From NCBI GenBank assembly GCA_032716605.1, contig CM064560.1, positions 17,351,324 to 17,415,323 on the forward strand: DNA of 64,000 bases. The letters run 5' to 3'. The notes under the pieces were generated by a model. That model searched no databases and was not told where the DNA came from. It saw only the letters and a list, made by a program, of their open reading frames with translations. How positions within the stretch are numbered: position 1 is the stretch's first letter; each line of letters starts with the position of its first letter. The translations under genes and the position numbers were made by a program. Origin of the DNA: Paralithodes platypus (taxonomy: Eukaryota; Arthropoda; Malacostraca; Decapoda; Lithodidae). Shown here one piece after another: positions 1 through 10,500 of the stretch.

Positions 1-49
1 GCATAATATTGCAAACCATTCTGTATCATCTAGGTTCCAACTATTCTGC

Positions 50-112
50 GAACGTCTTATAATCTCAAAACTAATGGGGCTAAACATAAGGGAGAAGGGG
101 GTCCAGAAAAAT
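50..112 (-). repeat. M3-type miniature element fragment
   Basis: The stretch with AACTAATGGGGCTAAACATA and the GGGAGAAGGGGG(T)CCAGAAAAA block matches the right end of M3 elements (for example 5110-5215). Only this end is present; the terminal CCCCTTAA is missing. Confidence 0.55.
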
Positions 113-180
113 ACTGCTAGCGTATTATTGCCTTGCCTTGTATGATCTAAGGTCCCAACCCTTCTGTATGATTAAAAAAA

Positions 181-419
181 TCCTCGTTCTTAACATTAAT
201 CATCCATTACAAACCCCAATGTACTTGAATAAACTAATGAAAGCATATGGTCCTCCCGGGATTCGAAGTCGGGACACCAAACCCAGAACCTAAGCATCTA
301 AACCATTACACCACCAAGTCCCCCAGAACTTAAACTAATGAAAGTATATGGTCCTCCCGGGATTCGAATTCGGGACACCACACCCAGAACCTAAGCATCT
401 AAACCATTACCCCACTAAG
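181..419 (-). mobile_element. Two tRNA-derived SINE heads in tandem
   Basis: On the minus strand, 251-320 and 351-419 read CTTGGTGG(T/G)GTAATGGTTT as a tRNA A-box-like 5' end and end with TTCGAATCCCGGGAGGACC, a B box and T-arm. The body between them (CCATATACTTTCATTAGTTT) recurs at 23280-23345 on the + strand. The tRNA fold lacks a proper acceptor stem, so these are SINE heads, not tRNA genes. Confidence 0.6.
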
Positions 420-669
420 ATTCCTGGCGTTCAAGGTGGTGTGGCTGTGTGTAGAGAGGGAAGAAGGGGTGTTGGAGAGGAAGCTGTTGTAGTAGCTTTG
501 TTATGTGTGTTATTAGTCTAATCCATTACCCCACCAAAAAGGTTCCTGGCGTTCGTGGTGGTGTGGCTGTGTGTAGAGAGGGGAGAATAAAAGGGGTGTT
601 GGAGAGAGAGGAAGCTGTTGTAGTGTCTTTGTTATGTGTGTTATTAGTCTAATCCATTACCCCACCAAG
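405..669 (+). repeat. Two degenerate tandem duplications of the exon 1 start plus SINE-derived lead
   Basis: The segment 'CCATTACCCCACYAAG + TTCCTGGCGTTCGTGGTGGTGTGGCTGTGTGT' occurs three times with a period of about 120-130 bp (near 405, 525 and 653). The first two copies run into GTAGAGAGG and stop after FLAFVVVWLCV or its equivalent; only the third continues as the real exon. Between copies lies an AGAG-rich spacer with GAAGCTGTTGTAG. The first two are decoy exon starts with broken frames. Confidence 0.7.
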
Positions 670-889
670 GTTCCTGGCGTTCGTGGTGGTGTGGCTGTGT
701 GTGGGGATCATGGTGGTGGGGTCTATAGGTGGGACCATATACCTGTGGATCACCTGGCACCTCAAGAAGACCAAGTATAATGAGGCCAACACCAAGACCC
801 CCCAGACCCTCTCTAGCTACGAGCTGGGGATGATGGAGACGGAGGCCAGGAACTTCATGATCTTTGCTGTTGTGGCCACTATCGTTACC
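670..889 (+). CDS. SLC44A1: SLC44A1-like exon 1 of window (membrane segment pair)
   Basis: The reading frame starts with FLAFVVVWLCVG at 671 and runs open to 889, where ACC is followed by the donor GTAAGT. It encodes one clear membrane segment (first 25 residues), a hydrophilic loop (WHLKKTKYNEANTK to GMMETEARN), and the first half of a second membrane segment (FMIFAVVATIVT) that continues in the next exon. The acceptor is inferred at CCAAG|G (AG at 668-669); the exon then starts with one base completing a codon. The bases just before it resemble the 5' end of a tRNA-derived SINE, and two degraded copies of the exon start lie upstream. The exact acceptor is therefore less certain than the frame. 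Confidence 0.82.
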
Positions 890-916
890 GTAAGTGGCTT
901 TATTAAAATAGTGTTA

Positions 917-1330
917 TGTTGTTGTTGTTGTTGTTTTTCCCCAAGCTGCCTGGCCGAACAGCCCCAAGGCCCCGAGCAAGGCCAAGGCCATAACCGAGCG
1001 CCCCCACAGAACCCTCCCTGCCGACCACAATAAAGCCTGGGTGACCGAAGCCACTCCATGGCGGGGAGCTGAGGAGGGTTCGGAAACGCCTGGGAAACCA
1101 AAGCCCCACCCAGGGCCCTGTGCCCCTCATCAATTATGAAGAGAAAGTTGAGGGGCAAAGGAAAGATGTGACGCTTTGGCTTCCAATCTTGGTAGATTAG
1201 GAGGTCAATCCGCGCAAGAGACGCCGTCACTTGAGATCTAGAAAATATATAAGTAAAAGGAACAGTCAGAGTAAGCTATGGGTATGGCAGAGATCGCTCA
1301 GTTCTCACTCTGATAGACCAGCCCATCACC
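917..1330 (-). mobile_element. 412-bp SINE-like non-autonomous element, copy 1, (AAC)n tail
   Basis: This copy is about 95% alike to 44638-45049 by eye over its whole length. On the minus strand it begins GGTGATGGGCTGG and ends CAGGCAGCTTGGGGAA followed by (AAC)n. Its last 70 or so bases before the tail match the 3' end of the LINE at 13786-17757, so it probably borrows that LINE's machinery. No tRNA, 7SL or 5S head is recognisable. A target duplication is not clear here, although it is in copy 2. Confidence 0.65.
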
Positions 1331-1423
1331 ACATGACTAGAACCCAATCCTCTAAGCATCAGCTAGGAAAGGCCCTAGAAAGCCGCCTTTGTTATGTTCT
1401 TGGTAATGCATCTAATAAATGTA

Positions 1424-2345
1424 AACATGCACAGTTTGTTCACTTAATCCAAACATTCCATATAAACCTGCACAGTTTGTACACTTAATCCAAACATTCC
1501 ATATAAGTCTGCACAGTTTGTACACTTAATCCAAACATTCCATATAAACCTGCACAGTTTGTACACTTAATCCAAACATTCCATATAAACCTGCACAGTT
1601 TGTTCACTTAATCCAAACATTCCATATAAACCTGCACAGTTTGTACACTTAATCCAAACATTCCATATAAGTCTGCACAGTTTGTACACTTAATCCAAAC
1701 ATTCCATATAAACCTGCACAGTTTGTTCACTTAATCCAAACATTCCATATAAACCTGCACAGTTTGTACACTTAATCCAAACATTCCATATAAGTCTGCA
1801 CAGTTTGTACACTTAATCCAAACATTCCATATAAACCTGCAGTTTGTTCACTTAATCCAAACATTCCATATAAACCTGCACAGTTTGTACACTTAATCCA
1901 AACATTCCATATAAGTCTGCACAGTTTGTACACTTAATCCAAACATTCCATATAAACCTGCACAGTTTGTACACTTAATCCAAACATTCCATATAAACCT
2001 GCACAGTTTGTACACTTAATCCAAACATTCCATATAAACCTGCACAGTTTGTACACTTAATCCAAACATTCCATATAAACCTGCACAGTTTGTACACTTA
2101 ATCCAAACATTCCATATAAACCTGCACAGTTTGTACACTTAATCCAAACATTCCATATAAACCTGCACAGTTTGTACACTTAATCCAAACATTCCATATA
2201 AACCTGCACAGTTTGTACACTTAATCCAAACATTCCATATAAACCTGCACAGTTTGTACACTTAATCCAAACATTCCATATAAACCTGCACAGGTTGTAC
2301 ACTTAATCCAAACATTCCATATAAGTCTGCACAGTCTGTTCACTT
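1424..2345. repeat. 41-bp minisatellite, about 22 units
   Basis: The unit TGCACAGTTTGTACACTTAA + TCCAAACATTCCATATAAACC repeats every 41 bp. Two unit variants alternate: TATAAACC versus TATAAGTC, and GTACAC versus GTTCAC. The right half is nearly pure TATAAACC units. The last units degrade at 2330-2400. Confidence 0.95.
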
Positions 2346-2428
2346 AACCTAAACAATCTATGAAAAACTGCATATTCTGTTCACTTAACCCAATCAATCT
2401 ATGAAAACCTGCAAGTGCAAACCATCTG

Positions 2429-2560
2429 GTGCTATGTCAGGTGATAATACCGATTTTGAAACATTGTCCTGTGGTGCTATGTCAGGTGATTATACCGATT
2501 TTGAAACATTGTCCTGTGGTGCTATGTCAGGTGATTATACTGATTTCGTAAACTTAGAAT
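2429..2560. repeat. 45-bp tandem repeat, three units
   Basis: GGTGCTATGTCAGGTGATWA... repeats three times with a 45-bp period. An open frame crosses it only because 45 is a multiple of three. Confidence 0.85.
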
Positions 2561-2935
2561 GTCTGTCTATCTATCTATTGCCAGACGGCATGATCACTGA
2601 AGGGGTGGACACGGATGAATCGCCCCCATGTACCTCTGTCCTCAGTCAGTCGACGCCCCTCCTCCCATCCAACTCTGTTTTCACGCATATACTTCTTAAC
2701 TCCATCCTTCCACCTTTCTCTTGTTCTACCTCTCCCTCTGTCCTTTTACTTCACCCTTGTACACTCTCTTAGACATTATCTCACTTCCCATACATTCTAC
2801 ATGACCAAACCATCTCAAGGTGTTCCTTTTCACACTTTCCAGCACATCCACATCCACACCCCACCGCTACTCGTACTTCCTCATTCGGCTGTCTATCCCT
2901 CCATGTAACTCCACACACACTTCTCAAATAATTAA
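2561..2935 (-). mobile_element. RTE-type LINE, 3' fragment with (GATA)n tail
   Basis: Reversed, the sequence is the 3' end of the RTE family at 19680-20817. It shows a diverged copy of the final codons, the GATCATGCCGTCTGGCAATAG end and the (GATA)n tail (CTATCTATCTA at 2568-2578 on +). The frame is broken. Confidence 0.75.
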
Positions 2936-3059
2936 TCCTCTAACTCTTGGTTTGTGTCCCCCCAACAACGTCCATGCTTCACTTCACATATATTGATTTG
3001 GAAACTTTGATTGTTGTTATTATACCAATTGGTACAATAAGAATATTGTTATTCCAGGT

Positions 3060-3175
3060 CATTATACTGATGTGTAAACTAATAATGCTGTGTTATAATA
3101 CTGATGTGTAAACTAATAATGCTGTGTTATAATACTGATGTGTAAACTAATAATGCTGTGTTATTTCAGGTGCAT
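3060..3175. repeat. 34-bp tandem repeat, about three units
   Basis: TTATAATACTGATGTGTAAA + CTAATAATGCTGTG is repeated. The unit resembles the sequence just before and across the exon 2 acceptor (3385-3440), so it may be a duplication of the intron end. Confidence 0.75.
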
Positions 3176-3187
3176 ATACTGATTTTG

Positions 3188-3376
3188 TTGTTTTTGTTGC
3201 TGTTGTTGTTGTTGTCGTTCCCTAGGCTGCCTGGCCGAACAGCCCCGAGTCCCTAAGGAAAGCCATGGCTACGGTCAGGCTTTCCCACAGGGGTCTCAAA
3301 GAGTATAGATTATGTTGTTAGCGTAAGCGATTATGTTTAATGATATGGGGTGCTGAGTTCCATCCCCGGGCAGGTG
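3188..3376 (-). mobile_element. 3' fragment of the (AAC)n-tailed LINE
   Basis: The (GTT)n run followed by CCCTAGGCTGCCTGGCCGAA and about 140 bp more matches 13786-13985, the 3' end of the PHD-finger LINE. It is strongly 5'-truncated. Confidence 0.75.
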
Positions 3377-3425
3377 TCGTCGATATTATACTAGTTTGTA
3401 AAGTGATAATGTTGTGTACTTGCAG

Positions 3426-3545
3426 GTGATAATACTGGTATTGTTGATCGCCATGAGGAAGCGGATTATGTTGGTGATAGCGTTGTTCAAGGAGGCAGGC
3501 AAGGCGGTGGGAGCGATGCCTCTACTGTTATTCCAACCTTTCTGG
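3426..3545 (+). CDS. SLC44A1: SLC44A1-like exon 2 of window
   Basis: This 120-bp exon in phase 0 follows the acceptor TTGCAG and ends at the donor GTAGGT. It encodes 40 residues: the rest of a membrane segment (VIILVLLIAM), then the basic RKR and the IALFKEAGKAVGAM block. That block is a hallmark of SLC44 proteins, where an (R)KRI..AIALIKEASKAVG-like stretch follows the membrane helix. The exon ends in a hydrophobic run (LLLFQPFW) that leads into the next membrane segment. The acceptor itself (GTGATAATACTGG) resembles the small 34-bp tandem repeat about 250 bp upstream. Confidence 0.93.
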
Positions 3546-3599
3546 GTAGGTCTCTTTTCGTATTATATTTTGTTTTCTGTTAATATATATGTGTGTGTA

Positions 3600-3965
3600 A
3601 AGGAAACAAAATGCAGGCTGCCTGTAACGAGTGTCTCCCCCTAAAAGAGTGACAGAGAGTCAAATTCAAGGGACGTTGGGTTCAAAATGCCTGGACACAC
3701 GAAGTTTCAAGTAGTCTAAGTCAAAGGATGAAGGAAAGATTGATTGAGGGAGAGAGTTCCAGAATTCACTTGAAGAATAGAAGAAAAACTGAGAAAATTT
3801 GCTAATTCTTGGGATGGAGAGCTGGAAAGAATAGGAGTGGGACTGTATTGAAAGGCGGGTGTCTCACACTCGCCGCAAGGGAGGAGGTATGCACTGAGAT
3901 ATCTCTGAAGAACACTGGTTGTTGTATTAGCCATAGAGGATTGAAAGAGATGTAACATTGCGGCG
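3600..3965 (-). mobile_element. CR1/Jockey-like LINE, 3' fragment
   Basis: Matches the 3' part of the LINE seen at 11585-12250 and 13615-13785: the blocks AGAGTGACAGAG, AAAATGCCTGGACACAC, GGGAGAGAGTTCCAGA and GCACTCGCCGCAAGGGAGG. Reversed, it encodes the end of the ORF with frameshifts. The same fragment type recurs at 22755-22850 and 28560-28745. Confidence 0.65.
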
Positions 3966-4213
3966 TGTAGAAAGATATTGTAATGTCAAAAACTTAAAAA
4001 TATTTCTAGAGTATGCATAGCTACTGAGGAATGGTCGGGAGCTGTTGCGACTGTCTTAATGCAAGTAAAGCCAAGTATGTCCATTTATATTGATATTCAT
4101 AGTAACTCAACTGTACAATAATGAATACATATTATGTATTCATTAATATGTATTAACATATAGGCCTACCATATTATGTATTTCATTAATATGTATTAAC
4201 ATATAGGCCTACC

Positions 4214-4860
4214 TAATTTGATCTGAACATCGATCTACTTGGATATAGTGTATATGCTAAGGGGACAGTGGTTAATTTGATCTGAACATCGATCTACTTG
4301 GATATAGTGTATATGCTAAGGGGACAGTGGTTAATTTGATCTGAACATCGATCTACTTGGATATAGTGTATATGCTAAGGGGACAGTGGTTAATTTGATC
4401 TGAACATCGATCTACTTGGATATAGTGTATATGCTAAGGGGACAGTGGTTAATTTGATCTGAACATCGATCTACTTGGATATAGTGTATATGCTAAGGGG
4501 ACAGTGGTTAATTTGATCTGAACATCGATCTACTTGGATATAGTGTATATGCTAAGGGGACAGTGGTTAATTTGATCTGAACATCGATCTACTTGGATAT
4601 AGTGTATATGCTAAGGGGACAGTGGTTAATTTGATCTGAACATCGATCTACTTGGATATAGTGTATATGCTAAGGGGACAGTGGTTAATTTGATCTGAAC
4701 ATCGATCTACTTGGATATAGTGTATATGCTAAGGGGACAGTGGTTAATTTGATCTGAACATCGATCTACTTGGATATAGTGTATATGCTAAGGGGACAGT
4801 GGTTAATTTGATCTGAACATCGATCTACTTGGATACACTGTATATGGTAAGGGGACAGTG
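4214..4860. repeat. 59-bp minisatellite, about 11 units, fused to an M3 end
   Basis: The unit TAATTTGATCTGAACATCGA + TCTACTTGGATATAGTGTAT + ATGCTAAGGGGACAGTGGT repeats nearly without change. Its second half, CTAAGGGGACAGTGGTTAAT, is the left terminus of the M3 element that follows directly (4847-5221). The array therefore contains copies of a transposon end. Confidence 0.93.
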
Positions 4861-5221
4861 GTTAATTTTCGGGGTCCATTTATTTATATATTAATTTGTT
4901 TTTAGTTTCCTCGCTAGACCTCCATCAAGCGTAAACAAATACTCCCTCATAACCCCCTTCAAGATAAATGTGTACATTTTTCGATAGAAAGATGTCCCGG
5001 CGTGCCGAAGGCCGGTTTCTCTTAAAATTGCAGGCTTGCTATCGCTCGCCAGGAAAAAATCGGCACCTAAATGGCACGAAAGGTCTTGATATTGACATAT
5101 AAATTGGACGAAAGGTTTTAATATCGACAAACTAATGGGGCGAACGTCTTAAAATCTGAAAACTAATGGGGCTAAACATAAGGAAGAAGGGGGACCAGAA
5201 AAACAACCCCTCTCCCCTTAA
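4847..5221 (+). mobile_element. M3 miniature element (TTAA-flanked)
   Basis: The left end is (T)TAAGGGGACAGTGG, degraded by one base here, and the right end is TCTCCCCTTAA. The core includes TTTCGATAGAAAGATGTCCC, CGAAGGCCGG, TCGCTCGCCAGGAAAAA and AACTAATGGGGC(T/G)AA. No coding capacity. The TTAA ends suggest mobilisation by a TTAA-specific transposase (piggyBac-like), which is inference. The same family occurs many times in the window. Confidence 0.75.
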
Positions 5222-5224
5222 GGC

Positions 5225-5868
5225 AGACCACAAGACTCACGAACATTTGTCAGTAGCGGTACAGTACTTTCAAGCTGGAGAGTAAAGCCGGTATCACACC
5301 ACATGACTCACGAACATTTGTCAGTAGCGGTACAGTACTTTCAAGCTGGAGAGTAAAGCCAGTATCACACCACATGACTCACGAACATTTGTCAGTAGCG
5401 GTACAGTACTTTCAAGCTGGAAAGTAAAGCCGGTATCACACCACATGACTCACGAACATTTGTCAGTAGCGGTACAGTACTTTCAAGCTGGAAAGTAAAG
5501 CCGGTATCACACCACATGACTCACGAACATTTGTCAGTAGCGGTACAGTACTTTCAAGCTGGAGAGTAAAGCCGGTATCACACCACATGACTCACGAACA
5601 TTTGTCAGTAGCGGTACAGTACTTTCAAGCTGGAGAGTAAAGCCGGTATCACACCACATGACTCACGAACATTTGTCAGTAGCGGTACAGTACTTTCAAG
5701 CTGGAGAGTAAAGCCGGTATCACACCACATGACTCACGAACATTTGTCAGTAGCGGTACAGTACTTTCAAGCTGGAGAGTAAAGCCGGTATCACACCACA
5801 TGACTCACGAACATTTGTCAGTAGCGGTACAGTACTTTCAAGCTGGAGAGTAAAGCCGGTATCACACT
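5225..5868. repeat. 71-bp minisatellite, about nine units, fused to an M4 end
   Basis: The unit holds ACTCACGAACATTTGTCAGT, AGCGGTACAGTACTTTCAAG and AAGCCGGTATCACACCACAT. The last block is the M4 terminus, and the array runs straight into a real M4 element. It starts a few bases after an M3 element ends. Confidence 0.93.
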
Positions 5869-6070
5869 AGCGTTTTTTCCATCAACATTTATCCTCAACA
5901 CTGATCTGGCAGCTTATGAGATTCACATTTAATATATTTCTGCCACCTAAGTTCAACTACCATCAGTCTAGTCTCCGATACCAGTGTAAAATAATCCAGA
6001 AATGTTGCCAGAAAAATGTTGACCATCGAATGTTGACTATAAAAGCTTTCGTGTGATACCACCGGCTTAA
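5855..6070. mobile_element. M4 miniature inverted-repeat element
   Basis: The left end is GCCGGTATCACACTAGCG and the right end is CTTTCGTGTGATACC(ACC)GGC followed by TTAAG. The internal sequences CATCAACATTTATCC and GTTGACTATAAAAGC mirror each other. Other copies are at 23852-24172, 32333-32545 and 45278-45494. Confidence 0.75.
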
Positions 6071-6109
6071 GTGAGTGTACATCTATGTGTGTGTTTGCTA
6101 ACGTATGCG

Positions 6110-6262
6110 AGAGTGTCTGCTCTACCCTGATCCAAGTAGGTAGTTCGGAAATCGTAAAACCTAACCTCTCGCTGTAACTCGAAAAGAGGTATAGCAAATG
6201 GGCGGTAAATTTCCACACCTATTCCCTGGCGGACCCTTCCCAAATGGTAGAAATCTTAGCTG
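6110..6262. repeat. Fragment of the CTATAGTCTAT fold-back family
   Basis: CTCGCTGTAACTCGAAAAGA, AATGGGCGGTAAATTT and CCCAAATGGTAGAAATCTTA match the centre of the 22131-22342 fold-back element. The ends are lost. Confidence 0.5.
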
Positions 6263-6264
6263 CA

Positions 6265-6621
6265 TTAAGAGGGGATGTTTCACGTTTTTCATGTATTCAT
6301 TATTTGTTTAGTTTCCTCCCTAGACCTCCATCAAGCTTAAAAAAAGTCATTAGATTCCCTTTGTAGATTAATGTGTACATTTTTCGGTAGAAAAAATGTC
6401 CCGGCCGAAGACCTGTTCTTCCAAAATTACAGGTTCACTATCGTTCGCCAGGAAAAAAATCGACACCTAAATAGCACGAAAGGTCTTGATATTGACAAAG
6501 AAATGGGGCTAAAGGTCTTAACATCGACAAACAAATGGGGCAAAAAACTTGAAATCTAAAAACTAAATTGGCTAAGCATGAGGGAGAAGGGGGCTCAGAA
6601 AAACGACCCATTTCCCCTTAA
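6265..6621 (+). mobile_element. M3 miniature element
   Basis: TTAAGAGGGGATG at the left and TTTCCCCTTAA at the right, with the M3 core (CCGGCCGAAGACC, CGTTCGCCAGGAAAAA). A 31-bp minisatellite starts about 15 bp after its right end. Confidence 0.75.
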
Positions 6622-6629
6622 CCTAGTAT

Positions 6630-8680
6630 GTGAGTTATGGAGGTTAATGCTCAAGAGTGTGTGAGTTATGGAGGTTAATGCTCAAGAGTTTGTGAGTTAT
6701 GGAGGTTAATACTCAAGAGTTTGTGAGTTATGGAGGTTAATACTCAAGAGTTTGTGAGTTATGGAGGTTAATACTCAAGAGTTTGTGAGTTATGGAGGTT
6801 AATGCTCAAGAGTGTGTGAGTTATGGAGGTTAATGCTCAAGAGTGTGTGAGTTATGGAGGTTAATGCTCAAGAGTTTGTGAGTTATGGAGGTTAATACTC
6901 AAGAGTTTGTGAGTTATGGAGGTTAATACTCAAGAGTTTGTGAGTTATGGAGGTTAATACTCAAGAGTTTGTGAGTTATGGAGGTTAATACTCAAGAGTT
7001 TGTGAGTTATGGAGGTTAATGCTCAAGAGTTTGTGAGTTATGGAGGTTAATGCTCAAGAGTGTGTGAGTTATGGAGGTTAATGCTCAAGAGTTTGTGAGT
7101 TATGGAGGTTAATGCTCAAGAGTTTGTGAGTTATGGAGGTTAATACTCAAGAGTTTGTGAGTTATGGAGGTTAATGCTCAAGAGTTTGTGAGTTATGGAG
7201 GTTAATGCTCAAGAGTTTGTGAGTTTATGGAGGTTAATACTCAAGAGTTTGTGAGTTATGGAGGTTAATACTCAAGAGTTTGTGAGTTATGGAGGTTAAT
7301 ACTCAAGAGTTTGTGAGTTATGGAGGTTAATACTCAAGAGTTTGGGAGTTATGGAGGTTAATGCTCAAGAGTTGTGGCCTAGTTATGGAGGTTAATGCTC
7401 AAGAGTTGTGGCCTAGTTATGGAGGTTAATGCTCAAGAGTTGTGAGTTATGGAGGTTAATGCTCAAGAGTTTGTGAGTTATGGAGGTTAATACTCAAGAG
7501 TTTGTGAGTTATGGAGGTTAATGCTCAAGAGTTTGTGAGTTATGGAGGTTAATGCTCAAGAGTTTGTGAGTTATGGAGGTTAATGTTCAAGAGTTTGTGA
7601 GTTATGGGGGTTAATGCTCAAGAGTTTGTGAGTTATGGAGGTTAATGCTCAAGAGTTTGTGAGTTATGGAGGTTAATGCTCAAGAGTGTGTGAGTTATGG
7701 AGGTTAATGCTCAAGAGTTTGTGAGTTATGGAGGTTAATGCTCAAGAGTTTGTGAGTTATGGAGGTTAATGCTCAAGAGTTTGTGAGTTATGGAGGTTAA
7801 TACTCAAGAGTTTGTGAGTTATGGAGGTTAATGCTCAAGAGTTTGTGAGTTATGGAGGTTAATGCTCAAGAGTTTGTGAGTTATGGAGGTTAATGCTCAA
7901 GAGTTTGTGAGTTATGGAGGTTAATGCTCAAGAGTTTGTGAGTTATGGAGGTTAATGCTCAAGAGTTTGTGAGTTATGGAGGTTAATACTCAAGAGTTTG
8001 TGAGTTATGGAGGTTAATGCTCAAGAGTGTGTGAGTTATGGAGGTTAATGCTCAAGAGTTTGTGAGTTATGGAGGTTAATGCTCAAGAGTTTGTGAGTTA
8101 TGGAGGTTAATGCTCAAGAGTTTGTGAGTTATGGAGGTTAATGCTCAAGAGTGTGTGAGTTATGGAGGTTAATGCTCAAGAGTTTGTGAGTTATGGAGGT
8201 TAATGCTCAAGAGTTTGTGAGTTATGGAGGTTAATGCTCAAGAGTTTGTGAGTTATGGAGGTTAATACTCAAGAGTTTGTGAGTTATGGAGGTTAATGCT
8301 CAAGAGTTTGTGAGTTATGGAGGTTAATGCTCAAGAGTGTGTGAGTTATGGAGGTTAATGCTCAAGAGTGTGTGAGTTATGGAGGTTAATGCTCAAGAGT
8401 TTGTGAGTTATGGAGGTTAATACTCAAGAGTTTGTGAGTTATGGAGGTTAATGCTCAAGAGTTTGTGAGTTATGGAGGTTAATACTCAAGAGTTTGTGAG
8501 TTATGGAGGTTAATGCTCAAGAGTGTGTGAGTTATGGAGGTTAATGCTCAAGAGTTTGTGAGTTATGGAGGTTAATGCTCAAGAGTTTGTGAGTTATGGA
8601 GGTTAATGCTCAAGAGTTTGTGAGTTATGGAGGTTAATGCTCAAGAGTTTGTGAGTTATGGAGGTTAATGCTCAAGAGTT
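6630..8680. repeat. 31-bp minisatellite, about 66 units
   Basis: The unit TTATGGAGGTTAATGCTCAA + GAGTTTGTGAG repeats for about 2.05 kb, the largest array in the window. Three variable positions (AATGCT/AATACT, GAGTTTG/GAGTGTG) combine in recurring patterns. Three units near 7370-7440 carry a GTGGCC insertion. No coding meaning: every frame meets TAA or TGA. Confidence 0.97.
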
Positions 8681-8744
8681 TTGACTCTTGACTTGTATCA
8701 GGATATAGCATGAAGTCCAAAGGTATGACCCCTCCTCCCTCAGC

Positions 8745-8748
8745 AAAA

Positions 8749-8786
<38 letters not shown>
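8745..8786. repeat. (AAAT)n microsatellite
   Basis: About ten AAAT units in a row. Confidence 0.95.
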
Positions 8787-8788
<2 letters not shown>

Positions 8789-8820
8789 GCAAACTAGAAG
8801 GTCCCACCCCTTTTCCATTC

Positions 8821-9147
8821 TTAAGGGGAGATCTCCACTTAAGGGATTGTTTTCTTGACCCCTTTCTCCCTCATGTTTAGCCCCATTGCTTTTGATATTA
8901 TAAAACGTTTGCCCCATTTAGTTTAGGGATTTTAAGAACTTTCACCCCATATTAAGACCTTTCGTGCAATTCAGGTGTCGATTTTATCCTGGCGAGCGAT
9001 AGCGAGCCTGTAATTTAAGAGGAACCGGCCTTCGGCCGGGACATTTTTCTACCGAATAATTTACAAATTTATCTTGAAAGGGACTCAAGGGGGTGTAATT
9101 TTAAGCTTGATGGAGGTCTATGGAACAAACTAAATACCTCCCCTTAA
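8821..9147 (-). mobile_element. M3 miniature element, reversed
   Basis: TTAAGGGGAGATCTCCACTT at the left, the reversed core (CCTGGCGAGCGATAGCGAGC, GGCCTTCGGCCGGGACATTT), and CCTCCCCTTAA at the right. It ends 117 bp before exon 3. Confidence 0.75.
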
Positions 9148-9263
9148 GTAAGCCATTATAGATTTACAGAAGAGCGACCATTACTTGCATTACTGTATGT
9201 CCACAGGCATTTCAATAATGTAAGCATGTTTCCTTCTATTATTTATTCTTCCCCCTCCCTCAG

Positions 9264-9386
9264 ACGTGCCTATGGTTGGCCGTGATTGTACTGGCCTGGC
9301 TGCTGGGGTGGGTGCTGATAGAGGCCTCGGGGGATCCGGAAAAATACAAGGGCGATGTGGTCTTCGTTAAAAGTGCCTTAATATCG
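9264..9386 (+). CDS. SLC44A1: SLC44A1-like exon 3 of window
   Basis: This 123-bp phase-0 exon lies between a strong acceptor (CCCTCCCTCAG) and the donor GTTAGT. It encodes a membrane segment (TCLWLAVIVLAWLLGWVLIE) and then a short polar loop (ASGDPEKYKGDVVFVKSALIS). In vertebrate CTL2/4/5 this extracellular loop is longer and cysteine-rich. Here it is short and has no cysteine, which fits the CTL1 type. The acceptor lies about 115 bp after the end of an M3 miniature element. Confidence 0.9.
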
Positions 9387-9739
9387 GTTAGTGCCTCTCT
9401 CTCTCTCTCTCTCTCTCACACACACCCTCAGTCATTCCACTCACCCTCTCTCTCTCTACTCTTAATATAACTACCAATATAACTGGTGTGTAATTCATTT
9501 TGTAATAACTATTATTTAAAATGTGCTTAAATCTCAATATACGATGACGCAATTTCTTATTTAAATTGTGGGTGCCATTTGACGTTTTTGCCCTGATTAA
9601 TGCCAATTCATGGGAGTCAAGGAATTAATTAAGATCATTTGTAATAATTGTATGCGTCTAGGATTCCTAGGATGAATACAATTGTCTACTGATTCCATAA
9701 ATAAGGAAGGCAGGCGTCATCTAATATTTACCCTTAGAT

Positions 9740-10500
9740 TATAATAACATACTTTGACAGTTTATTCCGGCTATCACTTGACGAGTTTATACAATTTAGG
9801 AAGGACCTGTGGTAATTATAAGGGTAAAGACTGTCCCAAGTAACCCTCTGAGTTCCATTATAAGGGTAAAGACTGTCCCAAGTAACCCTCTGAGTTCCAT
9901 TATAAGGGTAAAGACTGTCCCAAGTAACCCTCTGAGTTCCATTATAAGGGTAAAGACTGTCCCAAGTAACCCTCTGAGTTCCATTATAAGGGTAAAGACT
10001 GTCCCAAGTAACCCTCTGAGTTCCATTATAAGGGTAAAGACTGTCCCAAGTAACCCTCTGAGTTCCATTATAAGGGTAAAGACTGTCCCAAGTAACCCTC
10101 TGAGTTCCATTATAAGGGTAAAGACTGACCCAAGTAACCCTCTGAGTTCCATTATAAGGGTAAAGACTGTCCCAAGTAACCCTCTGAGTTCCATTATAAG
10201 GGTAAAGACTGTCCCAAGTAACCCTCTGAGTTCCATTATAAGGGTAAAGACTGACCCAAGTAACCCTCTGAGTTCCATTATAAGGGTAAAGACTGTCCCA
10301 AGTAACCCTCTGAGTTCCATTATAAGGGTAAAGACTGTCCCAAGTAACCCTCTGAGTTCCATTATAAGGGTAAAGACTGTCCCAAGTAACCCTCTGAGTT
10401 CCATTATAAGGGTAAAGACTGTCCCAAGTAACCCTCTGAGTTCCATTATAAGGGTAAAGACTGACCCAAGTAACCCTCTGAGTTCCATTTACTCTTCCTG
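9740..10500. repeat. 42-bp minisatellite (about 16 units) inside an F1-like element
   Basis: The unit TTATAAGGGTAAAGACTGTC + CCAAGTAACCCTCTGAGTTC + CA repeats with few changes (GTCCC/GACCC). The left flank (GACAGTTTATTCCGGCTATC, then TTTAGGAAGGACCTGTGG) is an F1-type arm. The unit itself matches the F1 loop (AAGGGTAAAGACTGTC.CAGTTAAC at 18515 reversed and 21320 reversed). Because 42 is a multiple of three, long open frames appear on both strands. They are artefacts. Confidence 0.9.

Noticed and set aside
683..1033. A 116-codon frame running past exon 1 into a poly-Cys and Pro-rich tail
   Set aside because: The tail lies in the intron and is the reverse of a SINE-like element; the GTAAGT donor at 890 ends the exon.
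817..1230. Minus-strand frames ending in poly-Gln/Asn (also 44584-45049)
   Set aside because: They are the 412-bp SINE-like element; the poly-Q/N is its (AAC)n tail.
6630..8680. CRISPR-like regular array
   Set aside because: Units are directly adjacent with no unique spacers, in a eukaryotic intron, so it is a minisatellite. The same applies to the other eight arrays.
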